Shown: positions 1 through 6,443 of the stretch, piece by piece | Position numbering within the stretch: the stretch's first letter is position 1 | How the letters are laid out: each line of letters opens with the position of its first letter | Assembly (NCBI GenBank): GCA_021204285.1 | Contig: JAJPZP010000090.1 | Coordinates: 1 to 17,143, forward strand | Direction of reading: 5' to 3' | Origin: Lachnospiraceae bacterium | Lineage (GTDB): Bacteria; Bacillota; Clostridia; Lachnospirales; Lachnospiraceae | DNA length: 17,143 nucleotides | The notes under the pieces: generated by a model | Told to the model about the DNA's origin: nothing | The model's input: the letters and a program-made list of their open reading frames with translations, nothing else | Databases searched by the model: none | Program-made: the position numbers and the translations under genes

Positions 1-699
1 AAGCTTCATGGCCTCCTGCTGCGCATAGGCCTGGATGCTGTAGTCCAGACTGAGCAGCAGATTATTTCCGGGAACGGATTCGACGCGCTCCTCCTTCGCG
101 TTCTCGATCTCGATGCCGCGGGCGTCGGTCAGCGTCAGGATGGTGCCGGGAATGCCCTCGAGATACTCATCGTATTTCACCTCCAGGCCGATGATCCCCT
201 GATTGTCGCTGCCCGTGAAGCCGAGCACCTTGGAGGCCAGCTCGCCGTAGGGATAATAGCGCTTATAATCCTCGTCGACCTTCACACCCGCGTAACCGTA
301 AGCGCGGATGGCATCTCCGATTTCAATATCCACGTTGGATTTGATGCGCTCGATGGAGCTGACCTTCTCCACCCGCGTGCGCGCCTCCTCCTCGCTGATG
401 CCAAGTTCTCTGACCAGCATGGCGATCACGCCTTCCGGATCCTCGATCTGACTGTGGATGACAGAAATCGTGCAGACCGACTCATTGTCCGCCAGCACCG
501 CGCCGTTCCGGTCGAGAATCTGTCCGCGCGCGGCCTTGACGCCGCGCTCGCGCTCATGCAGATCCTGTGCCAGCTCCTGGTAATATTCTGACTCAAAAAT
601 CATCAGATGGACGAGCCGCCCGACGAGCACGAGCATCAGCAGCAGGCAAATGGCAAAAACCAGCACAATTTTCTTTCTGTGAAAGGTCTTACAGCGCAA
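1..699 (-). CDS. Class B penicillin-binding protein, N-terminal part (continues beyond left edge)
   Basis: This is the first 233 codons of a class B PBP (PBP2/FtsI/SpoVD-like), a peptidoglycan D,D-transpeptidase. Visible are a basic N-terminus, one membrane anchor (about residues 11-32) and the N-terminal PBP dimerisation region with the typical RGQILDRNG motif (58-66), followed by sequence that fits the family, such as YYPYGELASKVLGF. The catalytic SxxK, SxN and KTG motifs would lie outside the window. I chose the TTG at 699-697 as start because GAGGTG (711-706) sits six bases upstream; an in-frame GTG at 708 is the alternative. It follows another class B PBP by about 60 bp. The last bases before the start form a terminator-like hairpin whose 3' arm is the ribosome binding site, so expression may be reduced or controlled relative to the gene upstream. 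Confidence 0.9.
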   Translation of the reverse strand, partial: MRCKTFHRKKIVLVFAICLLLMLVLVGRLVHLMIFESEYYQELAQDLHERERGVKAARGQILDRNGAVLADNESVCTISVIHSQIEDPEGVIAMLVRELGISEEEARTRVEKVSSIERIKSNVDIEIGDAIRAYGYAGVKVDEDYKRYYPYGELASKVLGFTGSDNQGIIGLEVKYDEYLEGIPGTILTLTDARGIEIENAKEERVESVPGNNLLLSLDYSIQAYAQQEAMKL

Positions 700-741
700 A
701 AAAAACACCTCATAAGATCCATTTTTCTATCTTATGAGGTG
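698..741 (-). terminator. Rho-independent terminator-like hairpin that contains the next gene's ribosome binding site
   Basis: On the minus strand a perfect 13-bp stem (arms 741-729 and 718-706, CACCTCATAAGAT pairing with ATCTTATGAGGTG) with a 10-base loop is followed directly by eight T residues (705-698). It starts about 20 bases after the stop codon of the upstream PBP gene. The 3' arm ends in GAGGTG, the only good Shine-Dalgarno sequence for the downstream PBP, and the TTG start codon uses the last two Ts of the tract. It reads as an intrinsic terminator or attenuator that would also hide the ribosome binding site when folded. Confidence 0.8.
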
Positions 742-762
742 CCTGAACTTCTTATTCTATCC

Positions 763-2922
763 CTATTCTGTCGGATTCTCGTCCTCATCCTCCGACAGCG
801 CGTCCTCCGGCTCCACATCCACCAGATTATCATTGACCGGCGTGTCGCCAAGCACATCGTCGGAGTCCTCGGTCTCCGGATCCGGCATCGTCACCGTCTC
901 CCCGGTCTGCGGATCGACCAGCGTACCATCCTCGGTCTCCTCTTCCTCCGTCGTTTCGCTTTCTTCTGTGCTCTCCTCTTCCTCCGCTTCGATCTCGTCC
1001 AGCAGATCCTCCGGGATCTCCTCCGTCTGCGGGATATTCAGATAAGGAAGTGCATCTTCCATGATATTTTTCCAGATCTCAATCGCGTAGGAGGCGCTGG
1101 ACTGCTTCTCCGCGTTCGGCTCATCCACAATCACATAGAGCACCACCTGCGGGTTGTCCGCCGGGGCGAAGCCGATGAAGGAGACCAGATAGTTGGTCTT
1201 ATCTCTCGGAATCTTTTCGGCTGTGCCCGTCTTTCCTCCGAGCGAGTAACCAGCAATACGCGCGTTTCGGCCGGTCGGCGTATTGCCATTCGCGTCATCG
1301 TCCCCGTAGATCGTCTCGTAGAGATACTGCCGGAGGATTTCCGAAGTCTTCGATGAGATCGGCTCTCGCAGAACAGTCGGTTCAATCGTCTCCACCGTTC
1401 CGCCGTCACTGTCAAGAATCTTGCTGACCACGTGCGGCTGATAGTAGTAACCGCCGTTGATGCAGGAACAGAAGGCCGCCGCCATCTGCACCATCGTCAC
1501 ATTGTAGTTCTGTCCGAAAGAGTTTGTCGCCAGATCCGTGCTGCCCATGATCAGGCTGCTGTTGCTCGTCGCCATACTCTCGGAATAATAGATGAGGCTG
1601 TCCGTCCTCGCCTCGCCCGGCAGATCAATGCCGGTCCTAAGCCCCAGATTAAACAGATTCTGGTAGGTCGAAAAATTATCAATGCCCAGCTTCGACGCGA
1701 TCTGCATCAGCGCATCGTTGCAGGAAAAGGTGAGTGCGCCCTGCAGGTCGATAATCCCGTGTCCGGAACGGTGGGAACAATAAATCGTATAGCCTCCCAC
1801 TTCCTGATAGCCGTCGCAGAGGAAGGTCTCTCCGTCATAGACCGCCCCGGTCTCAAGCGCCGCCGCGATCGTCAGCGGCTTTGCCACGGATCCGGGCTCG
1901 TAGGTGTCGCTGACACAATAATTCCTCCAGAGCTCGTTGAGCGCATCAAGCCGCTCGTCCTCCGTGAGCAGCGCAGCTTCCTCCTCGGTGTAAACGCCGT
2001 TTGCCACCAGATCGTAGGGATTGTTGAGGTCATAGGTCCGGTTGCTGGCCATTGCCAGGATCTCTCCGGTATTGGGATCCATCATGATCGCCGCCGCCGT
2101 CGAGCTGCCGTCCCCTTCCCTGTAATTGTCCGTATATTTTTCCTGGAACTCAGTGATCGCTTCCTCCACGATGCGCTGCAGCGTCACATCAATCGTAGAT
2201 ACAACGCTGTAACCATCTACAGCGGCCTGCACCGTCGTCTCCTGCTCCTTATGCTCATTGAGATAATTATAGCTGCGTCCATTCTCTCCGTTCAGAATAT
2301 CGGAATATTCCTGCTCGATCCCGTACTGTCCAACGTCGCCGGAGACTGTGTAGCCGATCACATTGCAGGCGAGCGAATCATAGGGATAGGTACGAACATA
2401 AGTGTCCTCCATCCAGACACCTGCAATCCGGCTGTTGTCCTCATCCGCAAGATCCTCAAACTCCTGCACCTCGTCTTTACTCAGTTCCTTTGCGAGTACA
2501 ACATAATGGCTGCTCTTTTTTTCCTCCATGATGGTGTTCAGCTCACTGCGATCCAGCCCAAAACAGTCTACAAGCGCCTGCAGCGTCGGCTCCACATAAT
2601 CCTTCTCAGCGTCCTCATCATAGTATTCCCAGAGCACGCCCGGATCCAGGATCACGTTGTACTTTTTTTCGCTCGTCGCCAGCACGGTTCCATTCCGGTC
2701 GTAGATGTCACCGCGCTGATACGGAAGCGTCGTGCTGCTCGTGTCCTGCTGGGATAACACACGCTTTGTGTACTGATCGCCGCTGACACGGTTGATGTAG
2801 ACCAGCCGGACAATGATGCCAAGCAGAATCAGCACAACAAAAACGAACAGCAGCGCCAGCTTCTGTTTCATTCGCAGCGTTATTCGTTGTTTTCTTGTCA
2901 GTTTTTTCTTTCTTCGGGGCAC
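763..2922 (-). CDS. ftsI: Class B penicillin-binding protein (FtsI/PBP2/SpoVD family transpeptidase)
   Basis: A 719-residue membrane-anchored D,D-transpeptidase that cross-links peptidoglycan; its place after mraZ-rsmH-ftsL is that of the division PBP (ftsI; pbpB or spoVD in Bacillus). It has a very basic N-terminus (1-21), one membrane segment (about 22-43), a PBP dimer domain beginning at RGDIYDRNG (70-78), and the penicillin-binding core with the nucleophile motif SVAK (S345-K348), SCN (400-402) and KTG (564-566). After about residue 632 there is no recognisable PASTA domain. Instead there is a tail of about 85 residues very rich in Glu and Asp. The start is GTG with AGAGGAG six bases upstream; the gap to ftsL is only 16 bp, so they are co-transcribed. 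Whether it serves vegetative division or spore cortex synthesis cannot be decided from sequence. Confidence 0.95.
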   Translation of the reverse strand: MPRRKKKLTRKQRITLRMKQKLALLFVFVVLILLGIIVRLVYINRVSGDQYTKRVLSQQDTSSTTLPYQRGDIYDRNGTVLATSEKKYNVILDPGVLWEYYDEDAEKDYVEPTLQALVDCFGLDRSELNTIMEEKKSSHYVVLAKELSKDEVQEFEDLADEDNSRIAGVWMEDTYVRTYPYDSLACNVIGYTVSGDVGQYGIEQEYSDILNGENGRSYNYLNEHKEQETTVQAAVDGYSVVSTIDVTLQRIVEEAITEFQEKYTDNYREGDGSSTAAAIMMDPNTGEILAMASNRTYDLNNPYDLVANGVYTEEEAALLTEDERLDALNELWRNYCVSDTYEPGSVAKPLTIAAALETGAVYDGETFLCDGYQEVGGYTIYCSHRSGHGIIDLQGALTFSCNDALMQIASKLGIDNFSTYQNLFNLGLRTGIDLPGEARTDSLIYYSESMATSNSSLIMGSTDLATNSFGQNYNVTMVQMAAAFCSCINGGYYYQPHVVSKILDSDGGTVETIEPTVLREPISSKTSEILRQYLYETIYGDDDANGNTPTGRNARIAGYSLGGKTGTAEKIPRDKTNYLVSFIGFAPADNPQVVLYVIVDEPNAEKQSSASYAIEIWKNIMEDALPYLNIPQTEEIPEDLLDEIEAEEEESTEESETTEEEETEDGTLVDPQTGETVTMPDPETEDSDDVLGDTPVNDNLVDVEPEDALSEDEDENPTE

Positions 2923-2938
2923 AGAATTCTCCTCTTAC

Positions 2939-3391
2939 CTACTCCGTCGGGATCTCCCCGTTCTGTCGCACATAGTCGTCCGTCCCGCTGTCATACAGAA
3001 TGACCTGAGAGGAATCTGCGTAGACCATACCCAGCTCCTCCGTCGCCACCTCGCGGATATATTCCAGATCAACAGTTGACATGATTCTTGTATAATAGTC
3101 ATCGTTTTCGGTTCGCAGCTCTTCGAGCTCGGATTCCAGAGAGGAAATATTTTTCACTCTGCTGGTCATCTCCGCCTGCAGCTGCAGGTAGTTGACGCAG
3201 GACCACATCAGCAGGCAGGCTGCCACCACCAGGAAAACAGTGTAAATAACATTGACATACTGTACGCTGTTTTCTCTCGTCCGCCGGTGTTCCCGCCGCC
3301 GGGGCCTCTCACTTCTGCGCGGCTCCTCCTGCGGCTGGATCCTGCGCACGGTATTTCCTTCAATCACATGGCGTGTTCTCCTGGCTGCCAT
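2939..3391 (-). CDS. ftsL: FtsL-like cell division protein
   Basis: A 150-residue bitopic protein in the position of FtsL between rsmH and a class B PBP. It has a strongly basic cytoplasmic N-terminus (roughly 1-42, many Arg), a single membrane segment (about 45-66) and a short extracellular coiled coil with heptad-like Leu/Glu content (about 69-103), ending in a region like the DivIC/FtsL family ([12 protein letters not shown], 111-122). FtsL works in the divisome with DivIC/FtsB and activates the septal FtsW-PBP pair. Sequence identity in this family is low, so the call rests on topology and gene order. The ATG start is preceded by GGGGAGGA, and the gene overlaps the end of rsmH by about 32 bp, which implies translational coupling. 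Confidence 0.85.
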   Translation of the reverse strand: MAARRTRHVIEGNTVRRIQPQEEPRRSERPRRREHRRTRENSVQYVNVIYTVFLVVAACLLMWSCVNYLQLQAEMTSRVKNISSLESELEELRTENDDYYTRIMSTVDLEYIREVATEELGMVYADSSQVILYDSGTDDYVRQNGEIPTE

Positions 3392-4352
3392 ATTTCAAGT
3401 TCCTCCCCTGATCCGCTCCTTCCCGCTCGAAGACGCGCAGCTTTGCGCTCTTGGAGCGGTTATTCTCCCTCAATTCCTCTTCACCCGGAAGAATGGGCTT
3501 TCTCGTAAGTATTCTTCCTTTCGGCTTCTTCCCGCACACGCAGACCGGAAAATCCGGCGGGCAGGTACAGGGATGCTCGTTCCTGCGAAACGCGTTCTTC
3601 ACGATCCGGTCCTCCAGAGAGTGGAAGGTGATCACACAGAGCCTTCCTCCCGGATGCAGAAAATCGATCAGATCATCCAGCGAATCCTCAAGCACCTCCA
3701 GCTCCCGGTTCAGCTCGATCCGGACCGCCTGAAAGGTCTGCTTGGCCGGATGCCCCTTCTGCATCCGGACCCGCGCGGGAATCGCCGCCTTGATGATCTC
3801 CACGAGCTCCCCCGTCGTCTCGACCGGTTTTAGCGCCCGTGCCTGTACAATGTGCTTCGCAATGTTCTTTGCAAATTTATCTTCCCCGTAGTCACGGATG
3901 ACACGGTATAATTCCATCTCGCTGTAGCCGTTTACAATGTCCGCGGCTGTCCGCTCCTGCCGCTGATCCATCCGCATGTCGAGCCGTGCGTCCTCCCGAT
4001 AGGAAAATCCCCGCTCCGCCTCGTCGAGCTGATAGGAGGAAACCCCGAGATCCAGCAGGATGCCGTCCACTCCGGATACGCCTCTGTCTTCCAGCTGCGC
4101 CCTCATCTGCTCATAATTGCCACGGATGATCGTCACGCGCTCATCAAAGGGTTGCAGGCGCTCCGTCGCTGCCGCGATCGCCGCTGCGTCCTGGTCAATC
4201 CCGTAGAAATGACCCTGTTCCGTAAGCCTTCTGCATACCTCGAAGGCATGTCCGCCGCCACCGAGCGTTCCGTCTGCATAGATCCCGTCAGGCCGGATGT
4301 GGAGCTGTTCGATCGTCTCCGCGAGCAGTACGGAGTAATGACTGAATTCCAT
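3360..4352 (-). CDS. rsmH: 16S rRNA (cytosine(1402)-N4)-methyltransferase RsmH
   Basis: A 330-residue SAM-dependent methyltransferase (formerly MraW) that modifies C1402 in the ribosomal P site. Diagnostic motifs are [11 protein letters not shown] (25-35, SAM binding), [14 protein letters not shown] (97-110), the DARLDMRM stretch (121-128), [10 protein letters not shown] (243-252), a Cys-rich CTC...CVC segment (262-273) and the LTRKPI motif (282-287) near the C-terminus. Length and order are typical for the family. The ATG is preceded by GGCGGAG and lies 10 bp after the mraZ stop codon, so it is the second gene of the operon. Confidence 0.97.
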   Translation of the reverse strand: MEFSHYSVLLAETIEQLHIRPDGIYADGTLGGGGHAFEVCRRLTEQGHFYGIDQDAAAIAAATERLQPFDERVTIIRGNYEQMRAQLEDRGVSGVDGILLDLGVSSYQLDEAERGFSYREDARLDMRMDQRQERTAADIVNGYSEMELYRVIRDYGEDKFAKNIAKHIVQARALKPVETTGELVEIIKAAIPARVRMQKGHPAKQTFQAVRIELNRELEVLEDSLDDLIDFLHPGGRLCVITFHSLEDRIVKNAFRRNEHPCTCPPDFPVCVCGKKPKGRILTRKPILPGEEELRENNRSKSAKLRVFEREGADQGRNLKYGSQENTPCD

Positions 4353-4362
4353 AGGCTCCGCC

Positions 4363-4794
4363 TCACTCTCTGCCGCTTAAGTAATTCAGATGGCCTGCGA
4401 TCGTATCCATATCGCTGAAGTCGGCGTTCTGCTTCCAGCGCTCCTCATTCCAGATCTCGATGTGATCGAGCATACCAGCCAGCAGCACGTCCTTCTCGAC
4501 ACCCGCAAACTCCCGAAGCGTCACAGGAAGCAGGATGCGCCCCTGCTTGTCCAGCTCGCAGGTGCAGGCTCCGGCAATGAGAAAACGCGTGAAAAGTCTC
4601 GCGTTCTTATTCGTGAGCGGAAGTTTCCTCAGTTCCTCGACGTAGGCTTCCCAGCTGTCCATCGGATACACGAAAAGACAGCCATCCAATCCCCTCGTCA
4701 CCACAAATTCCGAGCCGAGCAGCTCACGGAATTTCGAAGGCATGATCAGCCTGCCCTTGGGATCGATCGTATGTCTGTACTCACCCATGAACAT
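4363..4794 (-). CDS. mraZ: Transcriptional regulator MraZ
   Basis: MraZ is a ring-forming SpoVT/AbrB-fold DNA-binding protein that usually controls its own dcw operon. Two half-domains are visible, each with the DxxGR-type signature: [14 protein letters not shown] near residue 10 and [16 protein letters not shown] near residue 80. The open frame reaches a GTG at 4803, but I chose the ATG at 4794 (protein begins MFMGEY): AGAGGG lies at proper distance upstream of this ATG and overlaps the GTG, and the resulting 143 residues match the usual family length. A promoter and four MraZ-box-like repeats lie just upstream, which fits autoregulation. It is the first gene of the cluster transcribed toward position 1. 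Confidence 0.96.
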   Translation of the reverse strand: MFMGEYRHTIDPKGRLIMPSKFRELLGSEFVVTRGLDGCLFVYPMDSWEAYVEELRKLPLTNKNARLFTRFLIAGACTCELDKQGRILLPVTLREFAGVEKDVLLAGMLDHIEIWNEERWKQNADFSDMDTIAGHLNYLSGRE

Positions 4795-4827
4795 GCGCGT
4801 CACCCTCTTTCACGGGGCGGAAATCCT

Positions 4828-4865
4828 CCACTTTACTTCACTGTGAATCCACTTTCCACCACTTT
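4828..4865 (-). promoter_or_regulatory. Array of four MraZ-box-like direct repeats
   Basis: Read on the minus strand, AAAGTGG occurs exactly at 4865-4859, 4855-4849 and 4834-4828, with a degenerate copy ACAGTGA at 4844-4838. The period is 10, 11 and 10 bp, about one helical turn, and the array lies between the mraZ promoter and the mraZ ribosome binding site. MraZ proteins are known to bind short directly repeated GTGG-type boxes spaced about a turn apart upstream of their own gene, so these are probably the autoregulatory operator. The assignment is by pattern and position. Confidence 0.75.
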
Positions 4866-4882
4866 TCACCACCAACACGTCC

Positions 4883-4911
4883 ATCATACCCCGTTTTTAT
4901 GGAAATTGCAA
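4883..4911 (-). promoter_or_regulatory. Sigma-A type promoter of mraZ / dcw cluster
   Basis: On the minus strand TTGCAA (4911-4906) and TATGAT (4888-4883) are separated by 17 bp, a near-consensus vegetative promoter. Transcription would start near 4876, just before the MraZ-box array, giving a leader of roughly 80 bases. The -35 element lies about 9 bp outside the left end of the large inverted repeat. Confidence 0.75.
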
Positions 4912-4920
4912 TAGAAATCT

Positions 4921-5435
4921 AAAGAAAGTCTGAAGAAAATGTTACCATTCACCGTGGCGGAGGAGCCGCGCGCATGCAGACAGCGGGTCCCTGTGTGGGC
5001 TGGGGAGAAGCATTGGAGACGGCTTCGCTGGACTTTCATCATCTGCGAGCGAGAAACGAATGAGACTCCGGGGCAAGTCTCAGCATAGACTGCCGTACGA
5101 TAAGTCCGCAGATTCCCAGACGGCGATTTTAACAGAAACTATGCATACGGCTTCGCGACCTTGCGAATGACGGGTTCAAAACAATTCTGTAGTGTTTTGA
5201 ACCCGTCTTTGGTCGCTTCCAGCCGTATGCAGTTCCTGTAACAAATCGCCCTCAATGTCCATCGAAAGGACTTATCGTTCGACAGTCTGACGAGAGACAT
5301 TTGACCCGGAGGCTCAATTCGAGGTTTCGCAGCCGCAGATGACGAAAATCCCGAAGATGGAGACTGTTCTCCCTGTTATGGGGGTCCCCCGCTGGCCTGC
5401 TCGTGGTGTGCGCATCTTTCGACTCACTTTTTTTC
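4921..5435. repeat. Giant imperfect inverted repeat (about 515 bp, foldback element or long structured RNA)
   Basis: The two halves of this interval are reverse complements of each other along almost their whole length, with small mismatches and indels. Pairs from the centre outward: 5169-5183 with 5193-5207 (perfect 15 bp, loop of 9); 5155-5160 with 5211-5216; 5143-5152 with 5221-5230; GGCGATTT near 5122 with its complement near 5250; ACGATAAGTCC near 5097 with GGACTTATCGT near 5269; the ACTCCGGG region near 5075 with CCCGGAGG near 5304; CATCATCTGCG near 5038 with CGCAGATGACG near 5335; GGAGA near 4994 with TCTCC near 5368. Weaker similarity reaches both ends. No protein gene is convincing inside. 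It may be a degenerate MITE or foldback element, or a non-coding RNA; I do not recognise a named family. Confidence 0.85.
5169..5207. repeat. Perfect central hairpin of the large inverted repeat
   Basis: A perfect 15-bp stem, GACGGGTTCAAAACA (5169-5183) and its reverse complement (5193-5207), encloses the 9-base loop ATTCTGTAG. It is the best preserved part of the larger foldback structure and marks its axis of symmetry. Neither side has a U-tract directly after it that would make it a classical terminator. Confidence 0.9.
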
Positions 5436-5443
5436 AAAAATGC

Positions 5444-5472
5444 TTGTTATGTAGTTTTTATTACTATATAAT
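5444..5472 (+). promoter_or_regulatory. Sigma-A type promoter of the DUF1836 gene
   Basis: TTGTTA (5444-5449) and a perfect TATAAT (5467-5472) are separated by 17 bp. Transcription would begin near 5479, giving a very short leader: the AGAGGTG ribosome binding site (5479-5485) would be at the extreme 5' end and the ATG follows at 5492. The -35 lies about 8 bp outside the right end of the large inverted repeat. Confidence 0.8.
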
Positions 5473-5491
5473 GGGTGCAGAGGTGAATATT

Positions 5492-6094
5492 ATGACGATA
5501 GATACGAATGATATCCTGAACAGCATCCTGGAGAGTCTGGAGCGCATCGACTACATCCGCCCCGGCGAGATCCCTAATATCGACCTGTATATGGACCAGG
5601 TGACAACTTTCATGGAGGAGAATTTAAGCCGCGCGAAGCGTTATCCGGACGATAAAATTCTGACGAAGACCATGATCAACAATTACGCAAAGAACCGGCT
5701 GCTGCCCGCTCCTGTGAAGAAGAAATATTCGAAGGAGCATATGCTGCTCCTTATCTACATCTATTATTACAAGTCCTTTCTGTCCATCGGCGACATTCAG
5801 AAACTGCTGGAGCCGCTGACCTCGCGTTATTTCCATAACGAAGGTGAGCCGAACATGGAAACCATCTATGAGGAGGTGTTCAGCCTCGAGAAGGGGCAGA
5901 TCGAACGGATGAAGGCCGATCTCATCGAGAGCTGGCGTATCTCCGGCGAGACTTTCCAGGACACGTCTGATGAGGATCGGCAGTTTCTCCAGACCTTTTC
6001 TTTTATCTGCATGCTGAGCTTCGACGTGTATGTCAAGAAGCAGGTGATTGAAAAGCTGATCGACGAGTTTTCAGCGGAAAATACAGACAAGTAA
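5492..6094 (+). CDS. DUF1836 domain protein (putative MerR-like DNA-binding protein)
   Basis: A 200-residue soluble protein resembling the DUF1836 family common in Clostridia and Bacilli. Recognisable stretches are IPNIDLYMDQVTTFMEE (27-43), LTKTMINNYAKNRLLPAP (57-74) and KKKYSKEHMLLLIYIYYYK (76-94). The middle part resembles the winged-helix DNA-binding region of MerR-type regulators, so a regulatory role is plausible but unproven. The open frame extends upstream to 5339 into the inverted repeat, but I chose the ATG at 5492: AGAGGTG is six bases upstream and a consensus promoter ends at 5472, inside the longer frame. It is the only plus-strand gene between two minus-strand blocks, convergent with the TrpR-like gene, with a shared terminator nine bases away. 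Confidence 0.88.
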   Translation: MTIDTNDILNSILESLERIDYIRPGEIPNIDLYMDQVTTFMEENLSRAKRYPDDKILTKTMINNYAKNRLLPAPVKKKYSKEHMLLLIYIYYYKSFLSIGDIQKLLEPLTSRYFHNEGEPNMETIYEEVFSLEKGQIERMKADLIESWRISGETFQDTSDEDRQFLQTFSFICMLSFDVYVKKQVIEKLIDEFSAENTDK

Positions 6095-6120
6095 AAAAGA
6101 GCCTCACGGCTCTTTTTTTT
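6093..6120. terminator. Bidirectional rho-independent terminator between convergent genes
   Basis: An 11-bp stem, AAAAAAGAGCC (6093-6103) with GGCTCTTTTTT (6108-6118), has the loop TCAC and runs of A on one side and T on the other, so it can terminate transcription in both directions. It overlaps the last bases of the DUF1836 gene. For the minus-strand gene the stem encodes the last codons (Lys-Lys-Glu-Pro) and the stop codon lies in the loop. Confidence 0.9.
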
Positions 6121-6403
6121 GCTCCATTCTCTGGAACACCATATCATAGGCGTCATTTCCATAATTCAGTGAACGGTTCACACGGCTGATCGTCGCCGTG
6201 GAGGCGCCTGTTCGCTCCGCAATTTCCAGATAGGTCTTCTTCTCACGCAGGAGCCTTGCCACCTCGAAGCGCTGGGCGATGGACTGAATCTCGTTGATCG
6301 TGCAGACATCCTCGAAGAAACCATAGCATTCCTCGAGATTCTCCAGACTGAGGACCGCTTGGAACAGTCCGTCGGTCATCTCATTTTTTATTTTCCTGTT
6401 CAT
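6104..6403 (-). CDS. TrpR-like regulator of the YerC/YecD family
   Basis: A 99-residue DNA-binding protein with the TrpR-like fold. The helix-turn-helix is visible in the second half: AQRFEVARLLREKKTYLEIA followed by the recognition region GASTATISRVNRSLNYG. These are hallmarks of the YerC/YecD group of small regulators found across Firmicutes, whose targets are mostly unknown; it is not the tryptophan repressor of Enterobacteria. It lies 40 bp after purA on the same strand without a visible promoter, so it is probably the last gene of that transcript. The ribosome binding site is moderate (GGGCGG close to the ATG, AAGGGG further up). Its stop codon lies in the loop of the bidirectional terminator. 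Confidence 0.88.
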   Translation of the reverse strand: MNRKIKNEMTDGLFQAVLSLENLEECYGFFEDVCTINEIQSIAQRFEVARLLREKKTYLEIAERTGASTATISRVNRSLNYGNDAYDMVFQRMEQKKEP

Positions 6404-6443
6404 ATCCGCCCAGTCCCCTTCCTTCTTAAGCGGCCCGCGTTTC

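Noticed and set aside
1432..2757. 441-codon plus-strand open frame opposite the PBP gene
   Set aside because: Antisense shadow of a protein with intact SxxK, SxN and KTG motifs.
5252..5437. 61-codon open frame on the minus strand inside the large inverted repeat (TTG start)
   Set aside because: It lies entirely in one arm of the palindrome and has no proper ribosome binding site. Its composition follows the repeat, not a protein family I recognise.
5339..5491. N-terminal extension of the DUF1836 gene
   Set aside because: It would begin inside the repeat and run through the promoter; the ATG at 5492 has the ribosome binding site and the family-like start.
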